Positions 28,588 through 37,328 of a stretch of DNA of 64,000 nt are shown piece after piece; within the stretch, counting starts at the first letter, position 1; each line of letters begins with the position of its first letter. A program made the position numbers and the translations under genes. The notes beneath the pieces are model-generated. The model searched no databases, was not told where the DNA came from, and was given only the letters and a program-made list of their open reading frames with translations. The stretch covers positions 868,001 to 932,000 of the forward strand of contig NZ_JAHXYH010000001.1 of assembly GCF_019970065.1 (NCBI RefSeq), written 5' to 3'. The DNA is from Chryseobacterium sp. OSA05B (GTDB taxonomy: Bacteria > Bacteroidota > Bacteroidia > Flavobacteriales > Weeksellaceae).

Positions 28588-28595
28588 AATAGATA

Positions 28596-28626
28596 TGAAA
28601 AAGAATGGACAAGATGCCCATTCTTT
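28596..28626 (-). terminator. Rho-independent terminator after glyA
   Basis: A 9-bp perfect stem (AAAGAATGG pairing with CCATTCTTT) with a 9-nt loop, followed on the minus strand by a run of five T. It lies 22 nt after the glyA stop and just before the recX ATG. Confidence 0.7.
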
Positions 28627-28647
28627 ATTATACTGTTTAAAGTTAAA

Positions 28648-29913
28648 TTAATAGTTGAACAGTGCTCTGCCTTCCATCAGTTCATTGACTTTCTTTCTTA
28701 CAGAACCGATTACTTCTTCATTTTTAATATTGTCTACCACGTCAGAAATAAGTCCTGCAATCGTATCCATATCATTTTCTTTAAGTCCTCTTGTGGTGAT
28801 CGCTGCAGTTCCCAGTCTGATACCGGAAGTAGTGAACGGCGACTTATCATCAAAAGGAACCATATTTTTGTTACAGGTAATATCTGCAAGTACTAATGCC
28901 TTTTCTGTTTCTTTTCCATTGACATTCTTATTTCTAAGATCTACCAGCATTAAGTGGTTGTCTGTACCTCCGCTTACAATGTCAAAACCTCTGTCGATCA
29001 TCGCTTTTGATAATGCCTGTGCGTTGGCTTGAACCTGCTTAGCATACGTTTCGAATTGACCGTCGATAGCTTCAGCGAAAGCAACTGCCTTACCGGCAAT
29101 AACGTGCTCTAGCGGACCTCCCTGAATTCCTGGGAATACGGCTCCGTCCAATACCTGGCTCATCATTTTCGTTTCTCCTTTCGGTGTTTTGTGACCGTAC
29201 GTATTTTCGAAGTCTTTGCCCATCATGATCATTCCTCCTCTCGGACCTCTTAAAGTCTTGTGAGTAGTAGTAGTTACCACATGGCAGTGCTCGAATGGAG
29301 AGTTTAATAACCCTTTAGCCACTAAACCAGCCGGGTGAGCAATATCAGCCCAAAGCGTTGCTCCGATCTCGTCTGCAACCTCTCTGAATTTAGCATAATC
29401 CAAATCTCTTGAATACGCAGAGAAACCTGCAATCAGCATTTTTGGTCTTTCTCTTAAAGCTACTTCTCTCATCTGATCGTAGTCTATAAGTCCGGTTTCT
29501 ATCTGAACACCGTAAGAAACTACCTGATACTGAATTCCGGAGAAATTCACTCCAGAACCGTGAGTAAGGTGCCCTCCCATTGAAAGGTCCATTCCCATGA
29601 TCTTATCTCCTGCTTTCAAAACTGCAAGGTAAACGGCAGCATTAGCCTGAGATCCGGAATGCGGCTGTACGTTAACGTAGTCTACACCGAAAAGTTCCTT
29701 TGCTCTGTTGATGGCTAATGTTTCAACCTCATCTACTACTTCACAACCTCCGTAATATCTTTTTCCGGGATATCCTTCAGCATATTTGTTGGTCAGTACA
29801 CTTCCCATTGCTTTCATCACGTTCTCAGAAACAAAGTTTTCTGACGCAATAAGCTCTAATCCATGGGCTTGTCTTTGTCTTTCTTTTTCAATCAGGTCGA
29901 AAATAATGTCCAT
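28648..29913 (-). CDS. glyA: Serine hydroxymethyltransferase
   Basis: 421 aa, full length. Conserved blocks: [20 protein letters not shown] near the start, [30 protein letters not shown], and the PLP Lys in [17 protein letters not shown]. It interconverts serine and glycine while charging tetrahydrofolate with one-carbon units in the cytoplasm. A -7 box lies 31-38 nt upstream and a terminator follows. Confidence 0.98.
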   Translation of the reverse strand: MDIIFDLIEKERQRQAHGLELIASENFVSENVMKAMGSVLTNKYAEGYPGKRYYGGCEVVDEVETLAINRAKELFGVDYVNVQPHSGSQANAAVYLAVLKAGDKIMGMDLSMGGHLTHGSGVNFSGIQYQVVSYGVQIETGLIDYDQMREVALRERPKMLIAGFSAYSRDLDYAKFREVADEIGATLWADIAHPAGLVAKGLLNSPFEHCHVVTTTTHKTLRGPRGGMIMMGKDFENTYGHKTPKGETKMMSQVLDGAVFPGIQGGPLEHVIAGKAVAFAEAIDGQFETYAKQVQANAQALSKAMIDRGFDIVSGGTDNHLMLVDLRNKNVNGKETEKALVLADITCNKNMVPFDDKSPFTTSGIRLGTAAITTRGLKENDMDTIAGLISDVVDNIKNEEVIGSVRKKVNELMEGRALFNY

Positions 29914-29943
29914 TTTACTTTTAGTTTTTGAAATTTTTCACCC

Positions 29944-29951
29944 CAAATGTA
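29944..29951 (-). promoter_or_regulatory. Candidate -7 box of glyA
   Basis: Minus-strand TACATTTG matches TAnnTTTG, 31 nt before the glyA ATG. The -33 element is not clear. Confidence 0.4.
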
Positions 29952-30045
29952 CGGAATTTACTTTAAGATTTCTGTATCAGAAAGTATGATTTTAGACCAA
30001 AATTTCGGGTTTTAAGTTTGAATCCGCTATTATTCGTAATTCCTT

Positions 30046-31080
30046 TTACTTCAGCCGGTATCTCTTTTTCAGATATAAACTTGCCTTAACCAAGACTATC
30101 AATACCGGAACTTCTATCAGAGGACCAATTACCCCTACAAACGCCTGCGAAGAATGAATTCCAAAAACCGCAATACTCACCGCGATGGCCAATTCAAAAT
30201 TATTTCCTGTCGCTGTAAAAGCAATAGCAGCGTTTTTATCGTAAGGAACTTTGATCAGTCTGTTGACCGAAAAGCTAATGAAAAACATCAGTACAAAATA
30301 AATGATCAGCGGAATGGCAACTTTGACAACATCCATGGGCAGTTCAAGTATTTTATCTCCTTTCAGACTAAACATTAAGACAATCGTAAATAACAAAGCA
30401 TATAAAGTGACAGGTGAGATCATAGGAATGAATTTCCGGCTGTACCATTCTTTTCCTTTCCATTTCGTGAGAAAATAACGGCTTAAAAAACCTGCTAAAA
30501 AGGGAATTCCCAGATAAATCAGAACACTTTCCGTTACATCTTCAATGGGTACCGAGACATTAAAATTCCCAAGCCCTAATTTATGAGGAAGCACATTGAT
30601 AAACAGCCATACCAGAAAACTGTAGGATACGATCTGAAAAATGCTGTTTAATGCAATCAGCAAAGCGGCATATTCCCGGTTTCCCTGTGCCAGATCATTC
30701 CAGACAATCACCATGGCTATACATCTCGCCAGCCCGATAAGAATCAGCCCGATCATAAAGTCCGGCTCATTTTTAAGAAAAATTACGGCTAATACAAACA
30801 TGAGAACAGGTCCTATGATCCAATTTAATACTAACGAAACGGATATTACTTTTTTATCCCTGAACACTTGTGGTAATAAAGCATAATCCACTTTCGCCAA
30901 TGGCGGATACATCATGAATATCAGTCCGATCGCCAAAGGTATATTGGTTGTACCCGACGCAAGTGAATTGGTCATGACAGAAATACCCGGAAAAAAATAT
31001 CCCAAACCAACGCCGGTCAGCATTGCCAGAAAGATCCAAAGGGTCAGATATCTGTCGAGAAGTTTTAATTTGGGCTTCAT
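30046..31080 (-). CDS. acr3: Arsenite efflux transporter ACR3
   Basis: 344 aa, about ten membrane helices. Typical ACR3 segments: [20 protein letters not shown] at the N-terminus, [18 protein letters not shown], and [18 protein letters not shown], which contains the conserved Cys needed for As(III) transport in the family. It extrudes arsenite across the inner membrane. The start overlaps the stop of the upstream arsC-like gene by 4 nt, and arsR is two genes further upstream. Confidence 0.95.
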   Translation of the reverse strand: MKPKLKLLDRYLTLWIFLAMLTGVGLGYFFPGISVMTNSLASGTTNIPLAIGLIFMMYPPLAKVDYALLPQVFRDKKVISVSLVLNWIIGPVLMFVLAVIFLKNEPDFMIGLILIGLARCIAMVIVWNDLAQGNREYAALLIALNSIFQIVSYSFLVWLFINVLPHKLGLGNFNVSVPIEDVTESVLIYLGIPFLAGFLSRYFLTKWKGKEWYSRKFIPMISPVTLYALLFTIVLMFSLKGDKILELPMDVVKVAIPLIIYFVLMFFISFSVNRLIKVPYDKNAAIAFTATGNNFELAIAVSIAVFGIHSSQAFVGVIGPLIEVPVLIVLVKASLYLKKRYRLK

Positions 31081-31694
31081 TCTGCATTATTTATTTTGGA
31101 AAAAACATAAAACATTTCGGCACCAATCTGCCTGCTTCTTTCTTTATACGTCTCGGTTTGTGTGGGTTGTCCATCTGAAATTTTCGGATCTTCAAATGTA
31201 ATGGGAATCCGTTTCTCTGCCCCTGAAATAAAAGGACAACCTCCATCTGCCTGGGAACAGGTCATCACAGCAGCAAAACCGCTTTCCGGATTAAAAATAT
31301 CATCATACTTTTTCGAAAATCCAATCACAGGCAGAGCGTTTTCAGAATATTTTACCGCATATACAGGATTTTCACTGTCACTTAGTTTCCAGATATGAAA
31401 ACCGGCTTCCACGAATGTTTCGGCAATTTTGGGAAACAAAGCTGTGGTTTCTGTACCTCCGGAATAACAATGTACATCAGAAATTTTAAAATAAACTGCT
31501 GCTGTTTGTGCCCAGATCTGTGCAAGATGGCTTCTCCGTGAATTGTGGGTACAGATAAAATTAATATCTATTGCTTCCCGGTTTCTTTTTTTCTTTCCTA
31601 TAAAATCAATTAAGGGCTGCAATACTGCCTTTCTTTCGTCGCTGATCTCCTGCAAAAGAATTTGTTCTATATGTTGTAGTAATTTAGGATACAT
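31077..31694 (-). CDS. arsC: Low-molecular-weight phosphatase-like arsenate reductase
   Basis: 205 aa. The P-loop Cx5R appears as [17 protein letters not shown] (Cys, then Arg six residues on), as in LMW tyrosine phosphatases and thioredoxin-type ArsC. It is longer than the roughly 130-140 aa ArsC because of an N-terminal helical extension of about 45 residues and an insert around [15 protein letters not shown], a form common in Bacteroidota. Further Cys in [13 protein letters not shown] could take part in disulfide relay. It would reduce arsenate to arsenite for export by ACR3. Confidence 0.88.
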   Translation of the reverse strand: MYPKLLQHIEQILLQEISDERKAVLQPLIDFIGKKKRNREAIDINFICTHNSRRSHLAQIWAQTAAVYFKISDVHCYSGGTETTALFPKIAETFVEAGFHIWKLSDSENPVYAVKYSENALPVIGFSKKYDDIFNPESGFAAVMTCSQADGGCPFISGAEKRIPITFEDPKISDGQPTQTETYKERSRQIGAEMFYVFSKINNAE

Positions 31695-31716
31695 TTCAAC
31701 TATAATTAGGTTAATA

Positions 31717-32190
31717 TTAGCAACAACCCAAATCCGGTGTGCAAGAAGAGTTTTGATCAGCTTTCAACTTGCTCAGATTGATCTTCTGCTTTTCCTGAGG
31801 AATACCACATGCTTCGTTAGCCAAACAGGCGGTCACCTTATTTTTTAACACAAAGTTTTTACCATTAAATTCCAGATCATATTTTCCAATCGTCTGGTCC
31901 TGGTATTCCACTTCAATTTCAAAATCTCCGATCCCTAGCTTTTCTTGGGATAAATTAATGATATGAAGCAGCTTTCCGGGTTTCAGTCGGTGTTCATAAT
32001 CACCGGCATCCCAAAGCTGGAAATTTACCCTTTCTTCTTTTCTGACCGTTCCCCCGCAGTCGATAAAGCTTTTAGTTACCATTCCTACTTCAGTTACGTG
32101 GAAGTGTTCCGGCACCCATTTTCCGTTCTCCAGCTGGAATTCTACATTCTCCAATGCCGGTAAAATGTTCTTAATGTCTGATAATTTCAT
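31717..32190 (-). CDS. DUF6428 family protein of the ars operon
   Basis: 157 aa, soluble, no signal peptide. The first 110 residues (MKLSDIKNILPALENVEFQL, HFHVTEVGMVTKSFIDCGG) resemble the uncharacterised DUF6428 family found with arsR and arsC in Bacteroidota. The C-terminal 40 residues carry Cys in ACLANEACGIPQ and end in SSCTPDLGCC, a soft-metal-ligand-rich tail. Place between arsR and arsC suggests a role in arsenic handling, for example binding or delivery; this is inference. Confidence 0.75.
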   Translation of the reverse strand: MKLSDIKNILPALENVEFQLENGKWVPEHFHVTEVGMVTKSFIDCGGTVRKEERVNFQLWDAGDYEHRLKPGKLLHIINLSQEKLGIGDFEIEVEYQDQTIGKYDLEFNGKNFVLKNKVTACLANEACGIPQEKQKINLSKLKADQNSSCTPDLGCC

Positions 32191-32212
32191 AAATTTTTGT
32201 TTTTATTGTTAT

Positions 32213-32228
32213 AATGCAATATTACGAT
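32213..32228. promoter_or_regulatory. Second probable ArsR operator (between arsR and DUF6428 gene)
   Basis: AATGCAATATTACGAT shares the core GCAATATTACGATAAT (16 identical bases, 32216-32231) with the site upstream of arsR. It lies 23 nt before the DUF6428 start, so the downstream genes may have their own ArsR-controlled promoter. Confidence 0.6.
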
Positions 32229-32248
32229 AATGAAAGTCAAAAAAAATT

Positions 32249-32575
32249 TTAGCAGCAGTTCTGCTTTTTCACCGTGGCAATAATGTTTGAAAAGAAAGCA
32301 TTCAAAATTTCAAAAGCTTTTTCATCAATACAATAGCATACTGAATTTCCTTCGATATTTCCTTTGATCAAGCCTGCATTTTTTAATTCCTTAAGATGCT
32401 GGGAAACGGTAGGCTGCGCAAGGGGAAGTTCATTCACGATATCTCCGCAAATACATTCATTGACTTTAAGAAGGTATTCAATGATGGCAATTCTCGCCGG
32501 ATGCCCCAAAGCTTTTGCAATGACCGCTATTTTGTTTTGCTCATCCGTAAAAAAATCTGTTTTTGTAGCTCCCAT
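32249..32575 (-). CDS. arsR: ArsR-family transcriptional repressor
   Basis: 108 aa winged-helix protein. The recognition helix region is LPLAQPTVSQHLKELKNAGLIKG, and the metal-binding helix has NECICGDIV, a CxC variant of the ELCVCDL motif; two more Cys close the protein (KKQNCC). It should bind the imperfect palindromes at 32589-32604 and 32213-32228 and leave the DNA when As(III) binds. It heads the ars operon. Confidence 0.95.
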   Translation of the reverse strand: MGATKTDFFTDEQNKIAVIAKALGHPARIAIIEYLLKVNECICGDIVNELPLAQPTVSQHLKELKNAGLIKGNIEGNSVCYCIDEKAFEILNAFFSNIIATVKKQNCC

Positions 32576-32588
32576 ATCATTTAATTAT

Positions 32589-32604
32589 ATCGCAATATTA
32601 CGAT
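32589..32604. promoter_or_regulatory. Probable ArsR operator upstream of arsR
   Basis: ATCGCAATATTACGAT is a 16-bp palindrome with one mismatched pair, 14 nt before the arsR ATG. Its core GCAATATTACGATAAT (32592-32607) recurs exactly at 32216-32231. Confidence 0.65.
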
Positions 32605-32773
32605 AATAAATTTTTACGGCAAAATATTTTAGTCATTTTTATCAGGCTAGGAAGTTCGAAGCACAAAGACTAAACTTGTTCTCATCAAATTTTAAGGTAA
32701 CTGTTGAAAATGAATGTCCTATAATAACTTCCAGACACCCTCTTCCAGCTTCCAACCTGAACCCAGTTCAGGC

Positions 32774-32805
32774 AAAAAAATCCCTGCAGAAAATTTCTAC
32801 AGGGA
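32774..32805 (-). terminator. Rho-independent terminator after the flavoprotein gene
   Basis: Arms TCCCTGCAGA and TCTACAGGGA pair with one mismatch, followed on the minus strand by seven T. It lies about 170 nt after the stop of the gene at 32978-33877. Confidence 0.6.
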
Positions 32806-32977
32806 CCGCACCAATTTATAATATATGAATATGAAATTCCAAATAAGATGATAAGAAAGGAAGCCAGAGGATGGAAAAAGGAAGTTACACTACTCTAAAA
32901 AAATACTAAGTCCTTTATTTTGTCAGAAAATTATTCGTCTGAACAAAACTTCCAACCTCACTTCCCAACTGGATAAA

Positions 32978-33877
32978 TTAAAATATTTCTTCTGTAAGTT
33001 CTTTATTGACTACTGCTCCGGCAAAATTCCCCTGCGCTATAGCATTAGCGACAGATCTCATCATGGTCACATTATCTCCACATGCAAAAACACCGGGAAT
33101 ATTTGTTTTCTGCATCATGTCAACTTTAATAAATCCCTGCTCCGTAACCTCACAGCCGAGATCTCCGGAAGCATTGATATTTTGTTCAAAGGGTATTTTG
33201 GCATATAAAGCCTTTAAAGAAATTTCTTTTCCGGTTTTGAAAATAATTTTACGGATTTGCCCACCTTCATGTTCAATTTTTTCAACTTCATCTTCTACCA
33301 GGATGATATTATTCTCAGCCAGTTTATGTTTTTGCTCTTTGGAAAGAACCGATGGTCCATTCGTCAATAAATAAAGATCTTTCGTTAAGTTGTACACCAA
33401 TTTTGAAAAGTCATAAGCCATATCACCGTCGGAAAGTATTCCGGTCACCTGATTTTTCACTTCATACCCATGGCAGTATGGACAATGCAGCACTGAAATT
33501 CCCCAACACTCAGAAAATCCTGGGATATCGGGCATCAGGTCTTTCACCCCTGAAGCCAGGATCAGTTTCTTAGTATTGAACTTTTCACCATCAAACGTTT
33601 CTACTTCAAAGCCTTCGTCTGTTTTTCTTACTTTAACCACAGAACCTTCATGAAACTGTATGGTGTCATATGCGGCAACCTGTTCGCGGGCAAGATCAGA
33701 GATTTCCTTTGGTGCTTTTCCGTCGTGGGTAATAAAATTATGGGAATGCGGAGTCTGTCTGTTGCATGGTTTCCCATTGTCAATGATCAGAACATTTCTT
33801 AATGATCTTCCCAAAGACATTCCGGCCGATAATCCGGCATAACTTCCTCCTATGATGATAACGTCGTACTTTTTCAT
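32978..33877 (-). CDS. Thioredoxin-reductase-like NAD(P)/FAD oxidoreductase
   Basis: 299 aa from the ATG at 33875-33877. The open frame reaches back to 33967, but the added 30 residues are not family-like and the FAD motif VIIIGGSYAGLSAGMSLGR belongs at the N-terminus. A redox pair CPYCHGYEV lies near residue 138, followed by the NAD(P) region, and GVFACGDNVTMMRSVANAIAQG near the end closes the FAD site. CPYCHGYE (not CATCDG) is seen in thioredoxin-reductase-like enzymes with non-thioredoxin substrates. Substrate unknown; it lies near, but is not clearly part of, the ars operon. Confidence 0.85.
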   Translation of the reverse strand: MKKYDVIIIGGSYAGLSAGMSLGRSLRNVLIIDNGKPCNRQTPHSHNFITHDGKAPKEISDLAREQVAAYDTIQFHEGSVVKVRKTDEGFEVETFDGEKFNTKKLILASGVKDLMPDIPGFSECWGISVLHCPYCHGYEVKNQVTGILSDGDMAYDFSKLVYNLTKDLYLLTNGPSVLSKEQKHKLAENNIILVEDEVEKIEHEGGQIRKIIFKTGKEISLKALYAKIPFEQNINASGDLGCEVTEQGFIKVDMMQKTNIPGVFACGDNVTMMRSVANAIAQGNFAGAVVNKELTEEIF

Positions 33878-34288
33878 GATTGATGAATGATAAATGATGA
33901 TTGATGTGAGACGGTTTACCATAGTTCCACCGATCAACTTTTTGCTTTTGTTCTTTTGCTTTGACAAAGGTATAACAAAATTTCATTAAAGTAACAATGT
34001 TGCATTAATATTTTCTATCATGATTATCTGATGAAAGCAAGATTAAAGAAAAACAGCTGATTTTAAACCTGTAAAGAATTTAAAATCAGCTGTCAGTTGA
34101 TATATTGATGGAAGAGTTTAGTTTGAAGAAAGGAAGTTTGAGGATGGAAGATGGAAGTTATGGAACACCAAATAAGAGATTTTCATTTTTTTTATCAAAT
34201 TTCATTTACTTATCAGAGTTGGCAAGACGGAGAGTAACTTCCAGCCTTCCGCCATTTTAATCCTAATTTCCTGAACAGGCTAAATAGT
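33878..34288. other. Gap with strong hairpin and decayed repeats
   Basis: 411 nt. Next to the flavoprotein start is a short-period stretch (gattgatgaatgataaatgatg). Further on are a 15-bp perfect inverted repeat (34053-34093) and purine-rich direct repeats (gaaaggaagtttgaggatgg, gaagatggaagttatgg). No gene seen. Confidence 0.6.
34045..34093 (-). terminator. Terminator-like perfect hairpin after the beta-lactamase gene
   Basis: ACAGCTGATTTTAAA (34053-34067) pairs perfectly with TTTAAAATCAGCTGT (34079-34093), loop 11 nt; the minus strand then reads TTTTTCTTT. It is about 195 nt after the stop of the metallo-beta-lactamase gene, rather far, but no gene lies between. Confidence 0.65.
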
Positions 34289-35038
34289 TTAATTTTTAAA
34301 CAGCTTGATAGTGTAATCTAACAGTTCCTGCCCTCCGATCTCTCCATGTCCCGGCATCACGATTTTAACATCGGGATATTGGGCTTTTACTTTTTCAACG
34401 GTTTGGGACCAGGCCTGAACATTGGCATCGCCCAGATAGCCTTTGGTAGCATCCACTTCTTTGATCAAACAACCTCCGAACATCGCTTTTTCATCGGGAA
34501 TATAGGCCACCACATTATCTTTTGTATGTCCTTCTCCAAAGTATCTCAAAAAAATCTTATGTTTTCCGGCATTCAGCGTGATGGTGTCATTGAATCCGTG
34601 ACCGGGGACATTAGCGCCAGTCTGTTTTGCTAACTCAATGGTTTTATTATTGGCGTAAGACGGAATATTATTTTTATCAAATTCTTTCAGTCCGCCCAGA
34701 CAGTCATCATGGAAATGGGTTGCAACAACGGCATTTACTTTTGCATGAAGACTATTTTTGATCCACGTGATCAATTCTGCAGAACTTGTATCGTTGGTTG
34801 GGGTATCCAGAATTACCGTTTCATTGCCGTCTTTTACGATCATCCCGTTGCATTCCACTTTTCCAAAGGAATCCGTATTTAAATAGGATATGTGTTGATA
34901 AATGCCATCCGAGAGTTGAATGATGGACAGGTTATCAGTTTTGTACATTACTTTAGCTTTCTCCGATTTTTTCTGAGAAGTACAGCTAAAAGCAAACAAT
35001 GCTGAAGATAACAGTAAAATTTTAGACAGTGATTTCAT
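34289..35038 (-). CDS. Subclass B1 metallo-beta-lactamase
   Basis: 249 aa. A signal peptide with a lipobox-like end (ALFAFSC, Cys19) precedes the MBL fold. All zinc ligands of subclass B1 are visible: HFHDDC (His116, His118, Asp120), GEGHTKDN (His196), FGGCLIKE (Cys221) and PGHGEIGG (His263) in standard B1 numbering; Cys follows Asp120, as in CcrA. It should hydrolyse carbapenems and other beta-lactams in the periplasm, if expressed. No mobile element or integron is nearby, so it looks chromosomal and resident. Not assigned to a named allele. Confidence 0.93.
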   Translation of the reverse strand: MKSLSKILLLSSALFAFSCTSQKKSEKAKVMYKTDNLSIIQLSDGIYQHISYLNTDSFGKVECNGMIVKDGNETVILDTPTNDTSSAELITWIKNSLHAKVNAVVATHFHDDCLGGLKEFDKNNIPSYANNKTIELAKQTGANVPGHGFNDTITLNAGKHKIFLRYFGEGHTKDNVVAYIPDEKAMFGGCLIKEVDATKGYLGDANVQAWSQTVEKVKAQYPDVKIVMPGHGEIGGQELLDYTIKLFKN

Positions 35039-35115
35039 AGGTTGTTACATTACAGCGAAATTAGAAAATATTTCACGACCTAAAGTAATACATCCTAGTT
35101 AATTAAGTGTTAATA

Positions 35116-36633
35116 TCACCATTTCATGGTATCAATTTCACTTTGAATTTTCTTCCTGATATCAATTTTAGCGCCCTCAAAACTAAAGACGGTAGTTCCT
35201 TTTTCCCGGGCAAATGTATTGACAATGGAATCGGCTGCTTTGCCGGTGTTAAAATAAGGACCTGTTTCTTTGAGCTCATCTTCGTCTTTGGAAAATTCTT
35301 TGACGCGGATCAGATTAACATACTTTTCACTCAGATCAAACCAATTGATGTAATCGGCGTTAAAGGAAACTGCTTTTATTCCCTTTTTTGAATAATAATT
35401 GATGGCTCCTGCCTGTCCGTAATTATCACAGAGAACCAATGTATTTCCGAATTTTGACAATATAGAATATTCTTTATCCACTTTTTCAGCAAGCTCTCTC
35501 CAGCCCTGCATATCCGCAAAATCCTGAGGCAAGGGATGATCTTCACCATCTTCCCAACGGAGCAGTCCCATTTTTTTATATGAATCCGGGTGACTGATGA
35601 TGTATTCCGGACTTTTATTGGGAAAAGCGACCTGATACAACGGTAAAAACAGCAAAACAGGAATGACAATAAAGGCCGGTCTAAGGAACTTTTTCCAGCC
35701 ATTGTCAAAAAGATGAGCCAGAAAAACAGCACCAAACGCTATTAATACAGGATAAAGACCAATCGCATAATAATCTTTAGCCTTAAAAAATACAAACAGG
35801 GCAATCGTCGCGACATACATCCAGAAGAAAGACCTGAATTTTTCAAACGGTTTATAAAATAACAAGGCATACAATCCTCCCATGATTACTAAAAATGAGC
35901 CTATAAAAAACAGGACCTGGGATTTAAAGAAATCAACCCGGTTGACATGCACCAGCTGTCTTTCTGCAAGTTCTTCCATATGATGAATCACGGGAAAGCC
36001 GTTATTGTACTGCCACAGCAGATTGGGCAGCATAATCATAAGGGATAATAATCCGGCACCGTAAAGATGGGGTTGAAGAAAGATCTTCCTCTGCTTTGTC
36101 AGGAGAACAGCGGGAATAATTCCCAACACGGAAAAGACAATATTGTATTTATTCAGGAAACCTATCCCGAAGAGCACAGCGGCTATGTAAAGCCATTTTA
36201 TTTTTTCAGAATTGAAATACCTGATGAGTACATAATACAGAAGTGTCCATAATAGAACTTCCAAAGAAGTCGGCTGAAAAAGCATATTGAGACGGAGAAG
36301 TACGGAGAGCAGAATTCCTGTTGAAGCCAGAATTTTGGCGTATAAACTTCCCTGAAGTTCTTCAATTATTTTCCATACCACAACAATCGTCAATACTCCG
36401 AAGAGGGCAGGAAAAAATTTAACCCAAAAGACGGAACCTCCAGCTATTTTTACCAGCCAGGCCAGCCATGAATTAACGGGCGGCACAGAAAGATATCCCC
36501 ATGCAAGGTGATTGCCCTGATCCAGATGTAAGTATTCATCCCGGTGCAGTTCATATTCCGGGCTGATGAGGGAATACTGGAGAATGAATTTTGCGATGAT
36601 AAAGAAAAAGAGAATCAGGTAGTTTTTCTTCAT
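35116..36633 (-). CDS. ArnT-like family 39/83 glycosyltransferase
   Basis: 505 aa. The first periplasmic loop has the catalytic-type motif ELHRDEYLHLDQGNHLAWGY (Asp-Glu), followed by VPPVNSWLAWLVKIAGG, typical of PMT/ArnT relatives; about 10-12 membrane helices fill residues 1-335 and a soluble C-terminal domain of about 150 residues follows. Such enzymes move a sugar from a polyprenyl phosphate to lipid A, protein or other acceptors at the periplasmic face. Acceptor unknown. It lies 11 nt after the gene at 36645. Confidence 0.85.
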   Translation of the reverse strand: MKKNYLILFFFIIAKFILQYSLISPEYELHRDEYLHLDQGNHLAWGYLSVPPVNSWLAWLVKIAGGSVFWVKFFPALFGVLTIVVVWKIIEELQGSLYAKILASTGILLSVLLRLNMLFQPTSLEVLLWTLLYYVLIRYFNSEKIKWLYIAAVLFGIGFLNKYNIVFSVLGIIPAVLLTKQRKIFLQPHLYGAGLLSLMIMLPNLLWQYNNGFPVIHHMEELAERQLVHVNRVDFFKSQVLFFIGSFLVIMGGLYALLFYKPFEKFRSFFWMYVATIALFVFFKAKDYYAIGLYPVLIAFGAVFLAHLFDNGWKKFLRPAFIVIPVLLFLPLYQVAFPNKSPEYIISHPDSYKKMGLLRWEDGEDHPLPQDFADMQGWRELAEKVDKEYSILSKFGNTLVLCDNYGQAGAINYYSKKGIKAVSFNADYINWFDLSEKYVNLIRVKEFSKDEDELKETGPYFNTGKAADSIVNTFAREKGTTVFSFEGAKIDIRKKIQSEIDTMKW

Positions 36634-36644
36634 GAAGGAGGATT

Positions 36645-37208
36645 TTAAGTTTTTTCAAATTTCTGACGGATTATTTCTGCATTGACATCTGATACTTTTC
36701 GCGTCCAAAATTGAATATATTCACGTTTTTCGGGAAACTCCTTGTTCGTTTTACTTTGGCCGCTAAGGACGTTGTTTTTGTACTCTTCCAAAGTATTTTT
36801 TAAGTACTCTTCATAGTCTTTAGGATTTTGTGGAATGTAACCAATCCCATCACATCCGCAGCTGTGAAAACACCTTCCTATGACAAACAGGCCTTCTACA
36901 ATTTTCCATTCTTTAACAGCGGTTTTCTTTGGTGCTTTAAAATCCCATCCCAAATCGGCCATGAGATTTCCACATTCGGGACATTTGATCTTTCTTGCCT
37001 TGATCTCTTCTGTCAGTGCATCCAGTTCTTCTTTTTTAGCTTTTGTAAACACATCGCCCACATTTCTTATCGTTCCATCCGGCTGATGATAGACTTTTTC
37101 TTTCTCAATTCTTGAAAGAATATCATATGCATCGGTCTGTTTAAATGATTTTCTGCATTTAAAACAGGTGTAATGGGATTTATATGTTTTTCGGGCATAC
37201 CTGCACAT
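36645..37208 (-). CDS. Cys-rich zinc-ribbon-like protein, function unknown
   Basis: 187 aa, no signal or membrane helix. Cys pairs CFKC (15-18), CPECGNLMADLGWDF (about 95-98) and CFHSCGC (about 132-138) suggest one or two zinc ribbons. Between them is a charged helix (FTKAKKEELDALTEEIKARK). I do not recognise a family. It precedes the ArnT-like gene by 11 nt on the same strand. Confidence 0.75.
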   Translation of the reverse strand: MCRYARKTYKSHYTCFKCRKSFKQTDAYDILSRIEKEKVYHQPDGTIRNVGDVFTKAKKEELDALTEEIKARKIKCPECGNLMADLGWDFKAPKKTAVKEWKIVEGLFVIGRCFHSCGCDGIGYIPQNPKDYEEYLKNTLEEYKNNVLSGQSKTNKEFPEKREYIQFWTRKVSDVNAEIIRQKFEKT

Positions 37209-37266
37209 GTCTTTATTTTAATATCAAATCTAATAATTCTATTTCAGAGATGAACGAACCTGATTA

Positions 37267-37298
37267 ATAAAAAAATCCTGAGAATAAATTCCCAGGAT
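37267..37298 (-). terminator. Rho-independent terminator after the efflux operon
   Basis: ATCCTGAGAA pairs with TTCCCAGGAT (one G-U), loop TAAA; the minus strand continues with seven T. It is 30 nt after the adaptor gene stop and closes the four-gene ABC set. Confidence 0.8.
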
Positions 37299-37328
37299 CT
37301 TACAGTTTAAATATATAGTGATTGTTTA

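Larger units (their letters stand above)
32576..32977. other. Gap with ars operator and a terminator
   Basis: 402 nt without a plausible gene. It holds the ArsR operator next to arsR, a terminator for the flavoprotein gene, and decayed purine-rich repeat motifs (ggaagccagaggatgg, and the inverse cttccaacctcacttcc). Confidence 0.6.

Noticed and set aside
28225-28896. 223-codon plus-strand frame across recX and glyA
   Set aside because: Antisense to two well-supported genes; the translation is Phe-rich without any domain, as expected for a shadow frame.
33878-33967. Upstream extension of the flavoprotein frame
   Set aside because: Adds 30 residues before the FAD motif and runs through a short-period repeat.
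34289-35038. Recently acquired mobile beta-lactamase
   Set aside because: No insertion sequence, integron or change of base composition around it; resident B1 enzymes are common in this group of bacteria.
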